The notes: generated from the letters alone by a model not told the origin. Counted from the stretch's first letter, positions 36,509 through 45,476 are shown. The stretch: DNA of 64,000 nt from Flavobacterium nitrogenifigens (GCF_003254565.1 NZ_QJRI01000162.1:1-64000); one strand, 5' to 3'. Program-made: numbers and translations.

Positions 36509-36686
36509 ATTCCAGCTGTTTTTTTAAGTTACTAAATATAAGTAAATTACGGCAATTAAAGCCAAGCCTGCGCAAGTAGTTCTACCTGTTTTAAAAGCTG
36601 GCCCCAGAGGCGCACTTATCCTAGCTTGAAATTGCTTTACTCCTAAAAAAGAATGGCCGTTTTATCAGTCTTTAACCGCTTCAAAT

Positions 36687-37865
36687 TTAACTCTTGGGTG
36701 AATAGGTCCAGCCATAAATCCAATCAAGCCTTTGGATCTGCCTGCCTATAAAAAAACCGATTAAGCGGTCACGAAACCATGCTCCCATTGGATTGCTCCT
36801 GGTTTTAGAATCACCAGTTTTTCTGGCGCTTTTTATTATTTTTTCTACTCTGGGCTGGCGTTCAGACTGAAAAATCTGAAACGCAGTGCTGTAGTCGCCA
36901 TGCAATTTTAATGACTCGGCAATTGCAATTGTGTCTTCTAGAGCCAATGACGCTCCCTGTCCAATATGAGGAGAAATGCCGTGCGCCGCATCTCCAATAA
37001 GGCAGACCCTGCCTTTATGCCAATGCAGAAGCTTAGGCACATCGTAAATCGGATAGGCAATAATCTCATGGCTATTTTTTATAATTTTAGAGAACAGAGG
37101 ATCATCATTTTTATGGACATCTATTAAATGTTTCTGAATTTCGGCTTTTAGCGTTTTTTCCATTTCCTGCCGCTTTGGCTGCAGCTCTCTAAAGTAATTG
37201 TTGAACCACCAGACTTCCCCCTTATCAGAAACCGAATAGGCAAAAAATCCCCTTTCGCCAAAAGTCATCTGTATTGAATCCAACGGCTCTGAAAGTTCAG
37301 GAATCTTCGCATAGCCGCCAGTTGAGATAAGTTTGGTGTATTTGAGAGCGGAAACTCCAGGAAACAGCTGTTTTCTAACCTCGGAAAACATTCCGTCACA
37401 GCCTATCATAATATCGCCTACGGCTTCAGTTCCGTCAGCAAAATATGCGGTCACTTTTCTGTCTGCCTCACTATACCTTAGAAATTTTTTATTATAGTTT
37501 ATTTTTATACCTGCAGCTTTTGCCGCCATTCGGACATATCGGTTCAGGTTTGCCCTTTTAATCTGAATGGTCTCTGCTCCATACTGCTGCTTCTGATAGG
37601 CCGTGCCCAGTTCTGCTATCTGCCTTCCTTTGGAATTAAAAAATTTCATCGAACCGGGAGCATAATCTTCTTTGAGCAGCTTCAAATCAACAAATTCTTT
37701 CAATACATTCAGACCATTGGGAGTGACGCCTAAAAAGGCGCCCTCTTTTATATTCTCTTCTGATCTCGATTCAAATATTTCAGGCTCAAAGCCTATTTTT
37801 TTCAGCTGTAGAGCCAGTATTGGCCCTGCTGCGCCCGCGCCTATTATAATCGCTTTTTTATCCAT
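36687..37865 (-). CDS. FAD-dependent aromatic-hydroxylase-type monooxygenase (TetX/PHBH-like)
   Basis: 392 aa from MDKKAIIIGAG (37865), chosen because the Rossmann GxGxxG (GAGAAGP, 9-15) then lies at the normal distance from the N-terminus; an upstream start would add 35 residues of unlike composition. Second FAD motif GDAAHGISPHIGQGASLALED near 290-310 and the DG motif GCDGMFSEVR near 155 are typical of group A flavoprotein monooxygenases. It is divergent from an AraC regulator. Resistance (tetracycline-modifying) and catabolic roles are both possible; sequence alone does not decide. Confidence 0.85.
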   Translation of the reverse strand: MDKKAIIIGAGAAGPILALQLKKIGFEPEIFESRSEENIKEGAFLGVTPNGLNVLKEFVDLKLLKEDYAPGSMKFFNSKGRQIAELGTAYQKQQYGAETIQIKRANLNRYVRMAAKAAGIKINYNKKFLRYSEADRKVTAYFADGTEAVGDIMIGCDGMFSEVRKQLFPGVSALKYTKLISTGGYAKIPELSEPLDSIQMTFGERGFFAYSVSDKGEVWWFNNYFRELQPKRQEMEKTLKAEIQKHLIDVHKNDDPLFSKIIKNSHEIIAYPIYDVPKLLHWHKGRVCLIGDAAHGISPHIGQGASLALEDTIAIAESLKLHGDYSTAFQIFQSERQPRVEKIIKSARKTGDSKTRSNPMGAWFRDRLIGFFIGRQIQRLDWIYGWTYSPKS

Positions 37866-38128
37866 TGCTTTTCTATTTGATTTATAATCCGTTTTATTCC
37901 TTAAATAATTAGCGCAAAACACTGATCCAGCAATACCCTGAGTTTCCCCATTGTATCTCTTTTCCTGCAAGCCATAGCTTCAATAATCCTTCTGTGAAGC
38001 ATCAGTCTGCAGAGTTTTTTCTAAATTTGCTATTGTCTGTTCCCTGCTTTGTCCCACTATGCAAAACTATCAAGCTTGCAGAAAACGGAGTTGCAAAAAA
38101 AGGAGTCAGGCTGGCAAATTAAGGAGCA

Positions 38129-39109
38129 ATGGGATTTGAATTAAAAAATGATAAAAAGGCGCTTGAAATAGCCTTTGATGAAAATGATTTTAGCAATCAC
38201 GGCTTCAAAGAAGACGTTTTTGAAATGAACCTGCCTTTTGGGCAAGTAACGGGCAGGCAATGGCTTTTTGACGGCATCAAGATTCTATATTCTGAAACTA
38301 ATCTTGACAGCCCTGTCGAACTGGACTGGAAAGGAGATACGGAATTGGTAGCCATGCATTTTAACCTCCAGGGAAGAACCTCCATCAAACAGGATGGAAT
38401 GGACAATTCTTTTGAGCTGAATAAAAATCAGCACAATTTATTCTATGGCACCAATGCTGAAGGCAAAATGAAATTTGATGAATTGCGGATGAAGTCATTT
38501 ATGATTCAATTCGAAAAGAATTCTTTTTTGAGAATGTCCAAAGACGGGAATGAATCCCTTAAAAGGTTTGCCGGCAAAATAGCTTCGGGAACCCCTTCGG
38601 CTTTTTCAAATTCCAATCTCAATATCAATCTGCCCATACAGACCTGCATCAATTCTATTTTGAATTGTGAGTACTCCAGCGGATTAAAAAGATTGTTTCT
38701 TCTATCCAAAACAATTGAGCTGCTTGTTCTCCAGGCGGAATCATTCAATGCTTTTCAAAATTCAAAATCCCAATACATAAAACATGATTACGACAAAGAG
38801 CGGATCGTATTTGCCCGCGATTATCTGGGTAAAAATATTGAGTCGCCTCCCACACTGGCAGAATTGTCCAAAATAGCAGGAATAAACGAATACAAGCTGA
38901 AGCGGGGTTTTAAAGAAATGTTTAATCAGACAGCCTTCTCCTACCTGTCTGACTTGCGTTTAGAGCTGGCAAAAAACGATCTGCTTGACGGCAGAAAACT
39001 GGCTTCTGAAATCGCATTTGAATTGGGCTACTATTCATTGCAGCACTTTAGCAATGCATTTAAAAAAAAGTTCGGCATTGCCCCAAGTCAGGTTAGACGC
39101 TCTAGATAA
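38129..39109 (+). CDS. AraC-family transcriptional regulator
   Basis: 326 aa with the two C-terminal helix-turn-helix motifs (LAELSKIAGINEYKLKRGFKEMF and ASEIAFELGYYSLQHFSNAFKKKFG, about 240-320). The N-terminal domain is of the cupin-free, PchR-like type seen in Bacteroidetes. It is divergent from the flavin monooxygenase with a 263-nt intergenic region, so regulation of that gene is likely. Confidence 0.88.
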   Translation: MGFELKNDKKALEIAFDENDFSNHGFKEDVFEMNLPFGQVTGRQWLFDGIKILYSETNLDSPVELDWKGDTELVAMHFNLQGRTSIKQDGMDNSFELNKNQHNLFYGTNAEGKMKFDELRMKSFMIQFEKNSFLRMSKDGNESLKRFAGKIASGTPSAFSNSNLNINLPIQTCINSILNCEYSSGLKRLFLLSKTIELLVLQAESFNAFQNSKSQYIKHDYDKERIVFARDYLGKNIESPPTLAELSKIAGINEYKLKRGFKEMFNQTAFSYLSDLRLELAKNDLLDGRKLASEIAFELGYYSLQHFSNAFKKKFGIAPSQVRRSR

Positions 39110-39188
39110 GTCAGTGTAGCTGCTTCTTTATTACATAAAAACACCTGTTCTCACTAACACTAACTGTTCTCAATCATGGAAAAACGCC

Positions 39189-39869
39189 TCATGAAAGCAT
39201 ATAATCCACGATGGCCTGCGAATGTATTTTTGCGGTATCAAAAACCGGCACTGCAAAATCATCCTCGCTGATGAGCATTGGGATTTCCGTACAGCCCAGA
39301 ATGATGCATTCTGCACCACGGACAACAAGATCATTGGCAATGGCAATATAGCTGGCTTTGGTTTCAGGATTGATAAGTCCAACACCCAGCTCTTCTTTTA
39401 GCGTATATTGGATATAATCCCTTGTTTCTTCTTTTTCGGGTATCAGCATCTCCAGTCCATGCTCTTGCATCTTGCCGGCATAAAAATCCATCTCCATGGT
39501 AAACTTTGTGCCCAGCAATCCCACTTTTTTAAGCCCCTGCCTCTTCACGGCCTTTGCGGTCTCTTCCCCTATATGGATAATGGGCAGTCTCACGGTTTGC
39601 TGAAGCCTGTCTGCAAAAAGGTGCGCTGTATTGGCGCATAGGGCAATGCCTTCTGCCCCGCTTCTTTTAAGGCTTTCACAGGCCTCCAACAGTAATTCAA
39701 AGGAATTTTCCCAGCTTTTGGCCTGAACATCCCCAAAATTAAGGGAATAGATGATGCACTGGGCGGCATTCAGTCCGCCCAGCCTTGCATTTACACCTTC
39801 GTTGATAAACTTGTAATAATCCAATGTTGACACCCAGCTTATGCCGCCTACCAATCCTATTTTTCTCAT
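39189..39869 (-). CDS. Aspartate/glutamate racemase family protein
   Basis: 226-aa cofactor-independent amino-acid racemase. N-terminal GLVGGISWVSTLDYYKFIN is typical of the aspartate racemase subgroup, and both catalytic cysteines are present: Cys78 in ALCANTAH and Cys193 in LGCTEIP. Monocistronic. A substrate of aspartate or a related amino acid is likely, but a hydantoin-type activity cannot be excluded. Confidence 0.88.
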   Translation of the reverse strand: MRKIGLVGGISWVSTLDYYKFINEGVNARLGGLNAAQCIIYSLNFGDVQAKSWENSFELLLEACESLKRSGAEGIALCANTAHLFADRLQQTVRLPIIHIGEETAKAVKRQGLKKVGLLGTKFTMEMDFYAGKMQEHGLEMLIPEKEETRDYIQYTLKEELGVGLINPETKASYIAIANDLVVRGAECIILGCTEIPMLISEDDFAVPVFDTAKIHSQAIVDYMLS

Positions 39870-40323
39870 GTTTTCTTAATTTATGGCTGTTTAGCCTGCA
39901 ACTGCCTGCCGATTTCAGAGCCGATGCTCTCATTTTAAATGATCATTAAACACATCTCTTCCAAAAGACATAGATAACTTTGGCTGTTTTACGTCTGCTA
40001 ATTTACACAAAATACTGCCTTTTAACCTTGCCCGCAATTTCATCAATATTGTCACCGCGGTCTAGACATTAGAGAAAATCCGATGGCACGGGGAAGAAAG
40101 CTCCAAAAAAATATCATCACATAAAATTGATACACAGCTGGCCAAAAAAGATTCCTTCCCCAGTCGTCGATAGATCGGGTAAACCGAAAAGCGGAAAAAA
40201 CTCAAAAAAAAAACAATCTCTCCATTTAAAGCATCCAATGCCGGCAATATTCCATTAATTTTGCACTATACAATCTACACTCTTAGAAAATTCCGAAACA
40301 TTGCTTCATTGGAATTCCTGAAG
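39870..40323. other. Gene-free spacer
   Basis: No gene or RNA recognised. A 10-bp palindrome AATGATCATT lies about 65 nt upstream of the racemase start and could be an operator. The remainder is AT-rich with no repeat found elsewhere in the window. Confidence 0.4.
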
Positions 40324-40563
40324 ATGCTGGAAAGCTTAAGAAAAATGAAGAAGTTTGAAATAAAAAAGACAGAGCAGAACCAATGGCTGGTATCCCACAA
40401 CGAATTCCCCAGGTTCACCTGTCTTTTTGAAGATAAAAAATTCCATTACTCAAGGACCATAACAGGGCTTTTGGACCCCACAGGCAGCCCTGAAGAAATA
40501 CAGCCGCTCCAGAAAATGGAAAAATGGCTCTCGCGCTACCATATGGACAAAATAAACGGCTGA
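40324..40563 (+). CDS. Small hypothetical protein
   Basis: 79 aa from MLESLRKMKKFEIKKTEQ; the ATG at 40345 (MKKFEIKK) is an alternative. Beta-rich start (KKTEQNQWLVSHNE, FTCLFEDKKFHYS) and a helical end. It is the only plus-strand gene in its neighbourhood. No family recognised; weak evidence beyond an open frame with plausible composition. Confidence 0.45.
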   Translation: MLESLRKMKKFEIKKTEQNQWLVSHNEFPRFTCLFEDKKFHYSRTITGLLDPTGSPEEIQPLQKMEKWLSRYHMDKING

Positions 40564-40646
40564 AAATTTTGCGCCAACCAATTTCGGCCAGGCACATTTG
40601 CCTGATCCGTGCCCAAAATAGTGCGCTGGAACTTGCTTCGCCAGTC

Positions 40647-40674
40647 CGCTAACGCTCACGTGCAGCGTATAGCG
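40647..40674. repeat. GC-rich palindrome in a non-coding spacer
   Basis: CGCTAACGCT (40647-40656) pairs with AGCGTATAGCG (40664-40674) with a one-base bulge, around CACGTGC. It lies in the 232-nt spacer between the small gene and the HD-domain gene. No other copy was found in the window. Confidence 0.45.
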
Positions 40675-40795
40675 GGAAGAGCTCATAAAAAAGCATTGCA
40701 TATGCCTAAAAAATCTGAGCCATCGCTTCTCTGGATTTCCCTCCTTCCAATAATTCAACAGTCACTCCCCCCATATGAATCTGCTAGTGAAGATT

Positions 40796-41563
40796 TTATG
40801 GAGCCAATCTGTTATAGTGCTGCAGTTTCATTCTGCCAACCAGGCCATTGAGATAATCCAGCAGCACCAGCCCTTCTTTTTCAGTAATCCTGCCGGCCAA
40901 ATAGCTGTTCAATTCATCATTTTCATCGGCATACAGCTTGATTTTTTCCTGATTATTGCCAATGATGCTGAATTCCAGATTGGCAATCCTATCAGCGAGT
41001 TTGATTATGATTGCATTTTGGTTCAGGACTATTTTTTCATACATTGCCTGTTTCCTTTCTTTCCTGTTTTCCCCCTTGCCATCAGTCAGGGACCATACTA
41101 TTTCAAAAATATGTATCCCAAACCTGTCAATTATTTCATCCCTGTCCGTATCTGTATCTTCCAGCACATCATGCAGCCAAGCGCTGCTCCATAAATCGAT
41201 ATTCATTTCAGTGTCAGGCAAAATGCCATTGCGCAGCAATACGCTAACTGCATTTACAAGGTGCACCTCATAGGGGTATTTTCCATATTTCTGGTTTCCA
41301 TGCTTTTCAGCCGCAAAACTTCTGGCCTCATCCACTTTTTTTCCTAATGCCCTTATGGCTGTCTTATAATCCATGGCGTCGCCTTCATCGAGCCAGCCGG
41401 AAGCATACCTGCTCATAAAAGATTTTAAGGAGCTCAAATCGCCATTCCACCGTCCATTTTGGAAAGATTCCAAAGTGCCTGCAGAATCTCCAATTCTGCC
41501 TTCTTTAATTCTATAGAGCGTTTCGATGCCGTTGTGGCTGCTGATATAATATTTATACTCCAT
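40796..41563 (-). CDS. HD-domain protein, (p)ppGpp-hydrolase (MESH1/SpoT-HD)-like
   Basis: 255 aa. An N-terminal region (1-65) of unknown type precedes an HD hydrolase domain resembling SpoT: HGNQKYGKYPYEVH (His101), WLHDVLEDT (His131-Asp132) and KLADRIANLE (Asp191), the expected metal ligands and order. No synthetase, TGS or ACT domain, so it would be a stand-alone hydrolase. Roles in alarmone breakdown or another nucleotide phosphohydrolysis are inferences. A five-unit pentanucleotide repeat lies directly upstream, in its promoter region. Confidence 0.8.
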   Translation of the reverse strand: MEYKYYISSHNGIETLYRIKEGRIGDSAGTLESFQNGRWNGDLSSLKSFMSRYASGWLDEGDAMDYKTAIRALGKKVDEARSFAAEKHGNQKYGKYPYEVHLVNAVSVLLRNGILPDTEMNIDLWSSAWLHDVLEDTDTDRDEIIDRFGIHIFEIVWSLTDGKGENRKERKQAMYEKIVLNQNAIIIKLADRIANLEFSIIGNNQEKIKLYADENDELNSYLAGRITEKEGLVLLDYLNGLVGRMKLQHYNRLAP

Positions 41564-41591
41564 TTTGGTAAGATTTAATAGAACTTATATT

Positions 41592-41616
41592 TTAGATTAG
41601 ATTAGATTAGATTAGA
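41592..41616. repeat. Pentanucleotide tandem repeat (TTAGA)5
   Basis: Five perfect tandem TTAGA units, extended by related GATT-rich bases on the right, lie 29 nt upstream of the HD-domain gene's ATG and 20 nt after the end of the YoaK gene. Length change by slippage would alter promoter spacing. Confidence 0.85.
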
Positions 41617-41635
41617 TCGGATTGGATTTGATCTG

Positions 41636-42364
41636 CTATTGTTTTCTTTTTAATTTGCGCGCAAGCAGGATTACATTTAGCTTAATATTGTCATAAATTA
41701 AGCCCGCAAACAATATAAGTCCTCCAAGAAATAATGCCTGCAGCCCTATTTTTGAATAAAAAACGCCTCCTGTAATGCCTCCAATGAAAAAAAAGCTGAT
41801 AATAATTATCCGCAGCTTAATTGAAGAGGAAAGTTCAGCTTTCCTATTTTGCTCCCTATAAAAGAAAAGCTGGGACAGCTCAATGCCCAAATCGGTAAAT
41901 AGGCCGGTTAAATGGGTGGTCCTCACTACGGAATTTGAGATTCTTGTAACAAAAGAATTCTGCATTCCCATTGCAAAAAGCAGAATAAAGGAAATTAAAT
42001 TTGGAAAACCGGCCTTTAAGCCATCTCCAAAGAAGGCAATAAAAAATAAAATTGCAATCTCAATGCAGGCAGGAATGAGATGCACGATATTTTCTCTTTT
42101 GCGCACTACCAGCTCCATTAGAAGGCTCGATGTGAAAGAGCCCATAAAAAAGAAAAATATATAGCCAAAGCACGTCAATGCCGCTAAGAGATCAAGCTTG
42201 AAGATTTCATCTACAAAAAACGCAAAATGGCCCGTCACATTGGTGGTAAGGGTCTGGACTGAAAAAAAACCTGCCACATTTACCATCCCGGCAACAGACG
42301 AGAGAAGGGCGGCAATTTTTAGATTGTGCCTCAAACTTCTTTTTTTTCCTCGGTGCTTAAACAT
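41636..42364 (-). CDS. YoaK/DUF1275 family membrane protein
   Basis: 242 aa from MFKHRGKKRSLRHN (42364); this start corresponds to that of the truncated copy at 31692, whereas a longer frame (to 42493) adds an unlike leader. Five to six transmembrane helices; VAGMVNVAGFFSVQTLTTNVTGHFAFF near 25-50 and NSFVTRISNSVVRTTHLTGLFTDLG near 140-165 are DUF1275 signatures. Function of the family is unknown. It follows the Crp/Fnr gene by 180 nt on the same strand, so it is probably within its regulon. Confidence 0.88.
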   Translation of the reverse strand: MFKHRGKKRSLRHNLKIAALLSSVAGMVNVAGFFSVQTLTTNVTGHFAFFVDEIFKLDLLAALTCFGYIFFFFMGSFTSSLLMELVVRKRENIVHLIPACIEIAILFFIAFFGDGLKAGFPNLISFILLFAMGMQNSFVTRISNSVVRTTHLTGLFTDLGIELSQLFFYREQNRKAELSSSIKLRIIIISFFFIGGITGGVFYSKIGLQALFLGGLILFAGLIYDNIKLNVILLARKLKRKQ

Positions 42365-42544
42365 TTCCAGCAGTGCTTTTATAAGTTGGCGAAGCATTAC
42401 TTTTAAAATGCCTTTCATTTGTAAATAGGGCAATTTTTCTTTTTGCCTCCTTAACATATTGCTGCAAAGAAGGGGCAGCTTTCCTCTCTTCAAACAAAAT
42501 TCTGCCCAGCCTGGCCAGATCAGTTAATCTTCATAGCCTTGCCA

Positions 42545-43228
42545 TCAATAAAAATTGGCTATGCGGATCAATTGCTGGAAATTAACCAGCTGGATCTTGC
42601 GCCCTTCCATCCATATAAGATTTTCATTCTTAAAATCATGGAGCACCCTTGCCAGAGTTTCATTTACAGTGCCTACCATTTTGGCCAGATCCCCCCTGGA
42701 AAGGGTAATAAAAACATTTTTCTGGCCATCATCTGTTTTATATTTATCATGCAGAATCAATAGGCTAAGCGCTACGCGCTCCCTTACGGTCCGCTGCGAT
42801 AAAACAGCCATTAGATTTGCCACCACGCTAAACTCATGGCTGAGGCATTTTAAAAGCAGACGCGAAAACACTGCAGAATTATTAAGAATATTAAAAAAAT
42901 CCTCTTTGGATATAAATGAAATGACTGAATTTTCAATGGCCACAGCGTTATCTCCATATGCCTTCTCGCTTAGTATGGCCGTATAGCCGAAAAACTCTCC
43001 TGAACTGTAGATGTAAATAATCTGCTCCCTTCCATCATTATCGACCTTGTGCTTTTTGATCTTGCCTGTCTGAATATAAAAAATGCCTGTAGGCAGCGTC
43101 CCTTCGGTAAATACTGTCTGGTTTTTAGCATACTTTCTGCTTTGCATCACCTTTTCAAGCAGGTCCCTATCGCTTTGGGGCAGCTCATTTAAAATATACT
43201 GGTTATTGAAGATGAATTTTGAAATCAT
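42545..43228 (-). CDS. Crp/Fnr-family transcriptional regulator
   Basis: 227 aa with an N-terminal cyclic-nucleotide-binding-like domain (about 15-130) and a C-terminal winged helix (LSRGDLAKMVGTVNETLARVLHDF). Recognition-helix Glu190 and Arg194 correspond to residues that read TTGAT half-sites in FNR. It lacks the N-terminal Cys cluster of E. coli FNR and has a single Cys, so direct Fe-S oxygen sensing is unlikely. Its own promoter contains the longest FNR palindrome of the window, implying autoregulation. Four further boxes form its probable regulon; two decayed copies of its 3' end exist nearby. Confidence 0.92.
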   Translation of the reverse strand: MISKFIFNNQYILNELPQSDRDLLEKVMQSRKYAKNQTVFTEGTLPTGIFYIQTGKIKKHKVDNDGREQIIYIYSSGEFFGYTAILSEKAYGDNAVAIENSVISFISKEDFFNILNNSAVFSRLLLKCLSHEFSVVANLMAVLSQRTVRERVALSLLILHDKYKTDDGQKNVFITLSRGDLAKMVGTVNETLARVLHDFKNENLIWMEGRKIQLVNFQQLIRIANFY

Positions 43229-43241
43229 AGCTGTATCAAAG

Positions 43242-43286
43242 CTACAATATTTTTCCCTACTCCATATAAAACTTGATTTAAATCAA
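43242..43286 (-). promoter_or_regulatory. Autoregulatory FNR-type box and promoter of the Crp/Fnr gene
   Basis: TTGATTTAAATCAA at 43273-43286 is the core of a perfect 22-bp palindrome (43269-43290). On the minus strand TATTGTAG begins exactly 23 nt after the box; a perfect TAGCTTTG -7 box also lies at 43237-43244. The gene's ATG is 44 nt from the box. Confidence 0.72.
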
Positions 43287-43289
43287 GTT

Positions 43290-43560
43290 TTATACGCCGT
43301 TCCAATCAGCTGGATCGATTTCAAAACCTTTTGCTTTTGCAGCATTGACCCCTGAAATGATAAGCCGGCATATGTCGCTGTGCCTTGCAGACCGGTCCGT
43401 CGCAAATTTTAAAAGCGTTAAAGAATCTGCCAATGAAGAAATCTCTAGCGGCGCACCTATTGTCCAATGAAAGAGCCATAAGGGCATTTAAAGAAATCCT
43501 ATCTAATCTGAATGCTGGCCGATAAAAACACAGAAAAAACAGCCAGTGCAAGCGCTATAG
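43290..43560 (-). pseudogene. Possible decayed reading frame between FNR box and terminator
   Basis: Two overlapping minus-strand frames look like one broken protein: LNALMALSLDNRCAARDFF in one frame, then ICRLIISGVNAAKAKGFEIDPADW in the other, ending in a stop at 43290. No family recognised. The remaining bases to 43718 hold a terminator only. Confidence 0.3.
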
Positions 43561-43665
43561 CTATAAAACTTGGCAACCGGCAATGCAAAACAAGTGCGCT
43601 ATCATAGCGCATAAGGCAAAAGGCTGCCGCCACTGCCAATGCCATATCAGATAATCTAAAAAAAG

Positions 43666-43692
43666 GGAAGAGCATCAGTTAAACGCTCTTCC
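43666..43692 (-). terminator. Rho-independent terminator after DUF983 gene
   Basis: GGAAGAGC (43666-43673) and GCTCTTCC (43685-43692) with an 11-nt loop, followed on the minus strand by a run of T. It ends the methyltransferase-PhnA-DUF983 transcription unit. Confidence 0.9.
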
Positions 43693-43717
43693 TTTTTCCG
43701 GTCAGGAGTTTTTTAAA

Positions 43718-44119
43718 TTATTCTTTTTTTATTGCCGCTTTCGGATCATAGCAGACAAACATATTGATATAAATATTTCGGGATAATCGCAGCAATATCG
43801 GAAACAAAATTACCAGCACTGCAGTAATTGCAATAAACGATGTTTTTATTCCGGAATCAAAAATAAGATATGAGATGGCAAAAACAGCAATTCCAACCCC
43901 GACATTCAACCCATAGCTTACATACATTGCGCCAAAAAAGAAAGAAGGCTCTATCTGATATCTTAGCCCGCAATGGCTGCACTTCTCATGCATTTTTAAA
44001 ACAGAGCCCAAATGCAGCAGGTTTTTATCCACGTACATATTCCCATTCTGGCATTTAGGGCAGCTTCCCGTTAAAATGCTATTTAATCTGCTTCCTTTCT
44101 TCATCTTCGAAATATCCAT
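43718..44119 (-). CDS. DUF983 zinc-ribbon membrane protein
   Basis: 133 aa. Two CxxC pairs, Cys20/Cys23 and Cys47/Cys50, form a zinc ribbon, followed by two transmembrane helices (about 68-88 and 94-112). This matches DUF983. Function unknown; sometimes near cytochrome oxidase genes. It is last in a three-gene run, 59 nt after the PhnA gene, and has a strong terminator. Confidence 0.85.
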   Translation of the reverse strand: MDISKMKKGSRLNSILTGSCPKCQNGNMYVDKNLLHLGSVLKMHEKCSHCGLRYQIEPSFFFGAMYVSYGLNVGVGIAVFAISYLIFDSGIKTSFIAITAVLVILFPILLRLSRNIYINMFVCYDPKAAIKKE

Positions 44120-44178
44120 TTAAAGCTCCAAATCCATGAGCCACGGTTTAATTTTAAGTTTATAGATGCCCTGAGGGA

Positions 44179-44757
44179 CTATCTCTTTACAAATTTGGTT
44201 AAAATCACGATAGCCTGCCCCTCTATTTTCCCTTCGATCTGCTCATGGTTGCCATGGACCAAACGGATGTTTCGAACTGCCGTGCCGACTTTCGCATTTA
44301 AAGACGAACCTTTTACATCCAAATCTTTGATAAGGGTCACCGTATCGCCATTTTGCAGGATATTGCCATTGCTGTCTTTGTGGAAATTAATGGCCCCGTC
44401 ATCGGTATGGTCTCCGGCTGCTTTTGCCCATTGCAGATTTTCATCATCCAAATACATCATATCCAGCGCATCGGCTGCCCAGCTTTCATTGCGAAACCGG
44501 TTAAGCATGCGCCATGACACCACCTGCACGGCCGGCACTTCGCTCCACATTGATATTGGCAGAAAATTTTTCCAGAAAGCATCATCCAATTCCTCTTTTT
44601 TTTCAATTTGGCGAAGGCATTTCTCATTGATTAAAATCCAACCGTCCGCCCCTTTATTTTGGGCTGGCGGAACTTCATAAGCAACTAGATTTTTATTGAT
44701 GTCGCTCAATTCGCAGACATTTCCGCTTCTCTTTTTTAATAATTCCTCTAATTTCAT
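44179..44757 (-). CDS. PhnA domain protein
   Basis: 192 aa. The C-terminal part (GDTVTLIKDLDVKGSSLNAKVGTAVRNIRL to IEGKIEGQAIVILTKFVKR, about 128-192) is the PhnA domain, an SH3-like fold. The N-terminal half carries two Cys (residues 15 and 49) and a YLDDENLQWAKAAGDHTDDGA linker typical of longer Bacteroidetes versions. Despite the name, a role in phosphonate use is not established. Middle gene of the FNR-box-preceded unit. Confidence 0.82.
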   Translation of the reverse strand: MKLEELLKKRSGNVCELSDINKNLVAYEVPPAQNKGADGWILINEKCLRQIEKKEELDDAFWKNFLPISMWSEVPAVQVVSWRMLNRFRNESWAADALDMMYLDDENLQWAKAAGDHTDDGAINFHKDSNGNILQNGDTVTLIKDLDVKGSSLNAKVGTAVRNIRLVHGNHEQIEGKIEGQAIVILTKFVKR

Positions 44758-44879
44758 TTTATTTTATTTGGAAATAAAGTTTACAGGCTTCTCAGAACAT
44801 ATTTTAAATCCATATATCCTTCACAGTCCCTATTTTAATTGATTCTATTTGGCAGCGTTTATAGATTTCATGCTCCAAT

Positions 44880-45476
44880 TTAAGCCGTTTTTCTCCAGAA
44901 GCTTAATACCCCGCCGTGCGAAACGGATTCTAGGCTGAAACTCTTTGGAACCTCTCTGCAATTGCTCCAGTAGGTAACCAGTTTTGTGCCAATGGGAGTT
45001 TTCTCCAGCTGGCCTTTAAGATAAGCTGTATATAAATTATACAGTTCCTCGCTTGGATCAATTGATTTGTCAATGCGGGCCGTTAGATCTATATTTTCCT
45101 GAAATGAATTGAAAAAATAGAAAGCGTCATAATCCAAAAAAGATATCTCCATAATATTTGAGTGTATGAATTCTGCATTATCAATCTTATATTTTTCGGC
45201 AATTTTCCGCGATAATTTTATAAGCGATTCCCTTTGCTCGACCCCATAAAAAATCCCATTGGTTAAAGCGGCCCCCACAAGGCAGAATTTTCCAGCCCCC
45301 GAGCCTATATCCAATACCCTTTTACCAGGTTTGTCCACCAAAAAACCAGCCGCTTTTCTGGCTATTTTTACAGGTGTCCAATGGCGGGCAGCCAGCTTCT
45401 TTATCCTAATAGGGTACACTTGGTTAAACTCGTTATCATCAATAGATCTATTTTGCTTGAGCTGTTCAAAAATCAT
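44880..45476 (-). CDS. Class I SAM-dependent methyltransferase
   Basis: 198 aa. SAM-binding motif I VLDIGSGAGKFCLVG is at about 54-68, with an acidic motif II end (YGVEQRE) and YFFNSFQENIDL as motif IV region. The substrate cannot be predicted. First gene of the unit methyltransferase-PhnA-DUF983 and preceded, 124 nt upstream, by an FNR box. Confidence 0.82.
   Translation of the reverse strand: MIFEQLKQNRSIDDNEFNQVYPIRIKKLAARHWTPVKIARKAAGFLVDKPGKRVLDIGSGAGKFCLVGAALTNGIFYGVEQRESLIKLSRKIAEKYKIDNAEFIHSNIMEISFLDYDAFYFFNSFQENIDLTARIDKSIDPSEELYNLYTAYLKGQLEKTPIGTKLVTYWSNCREVPKSFSLESVSHGGVLSFWRKTA

Noticed and set aside
37866-37970. 35-residue N-terminal extension of the flavin monooxygenase
   Set aside because: The Rossmann motif normally begins within ten residues of the start, and the extension has Cys/Arg-rich unrelated composition.
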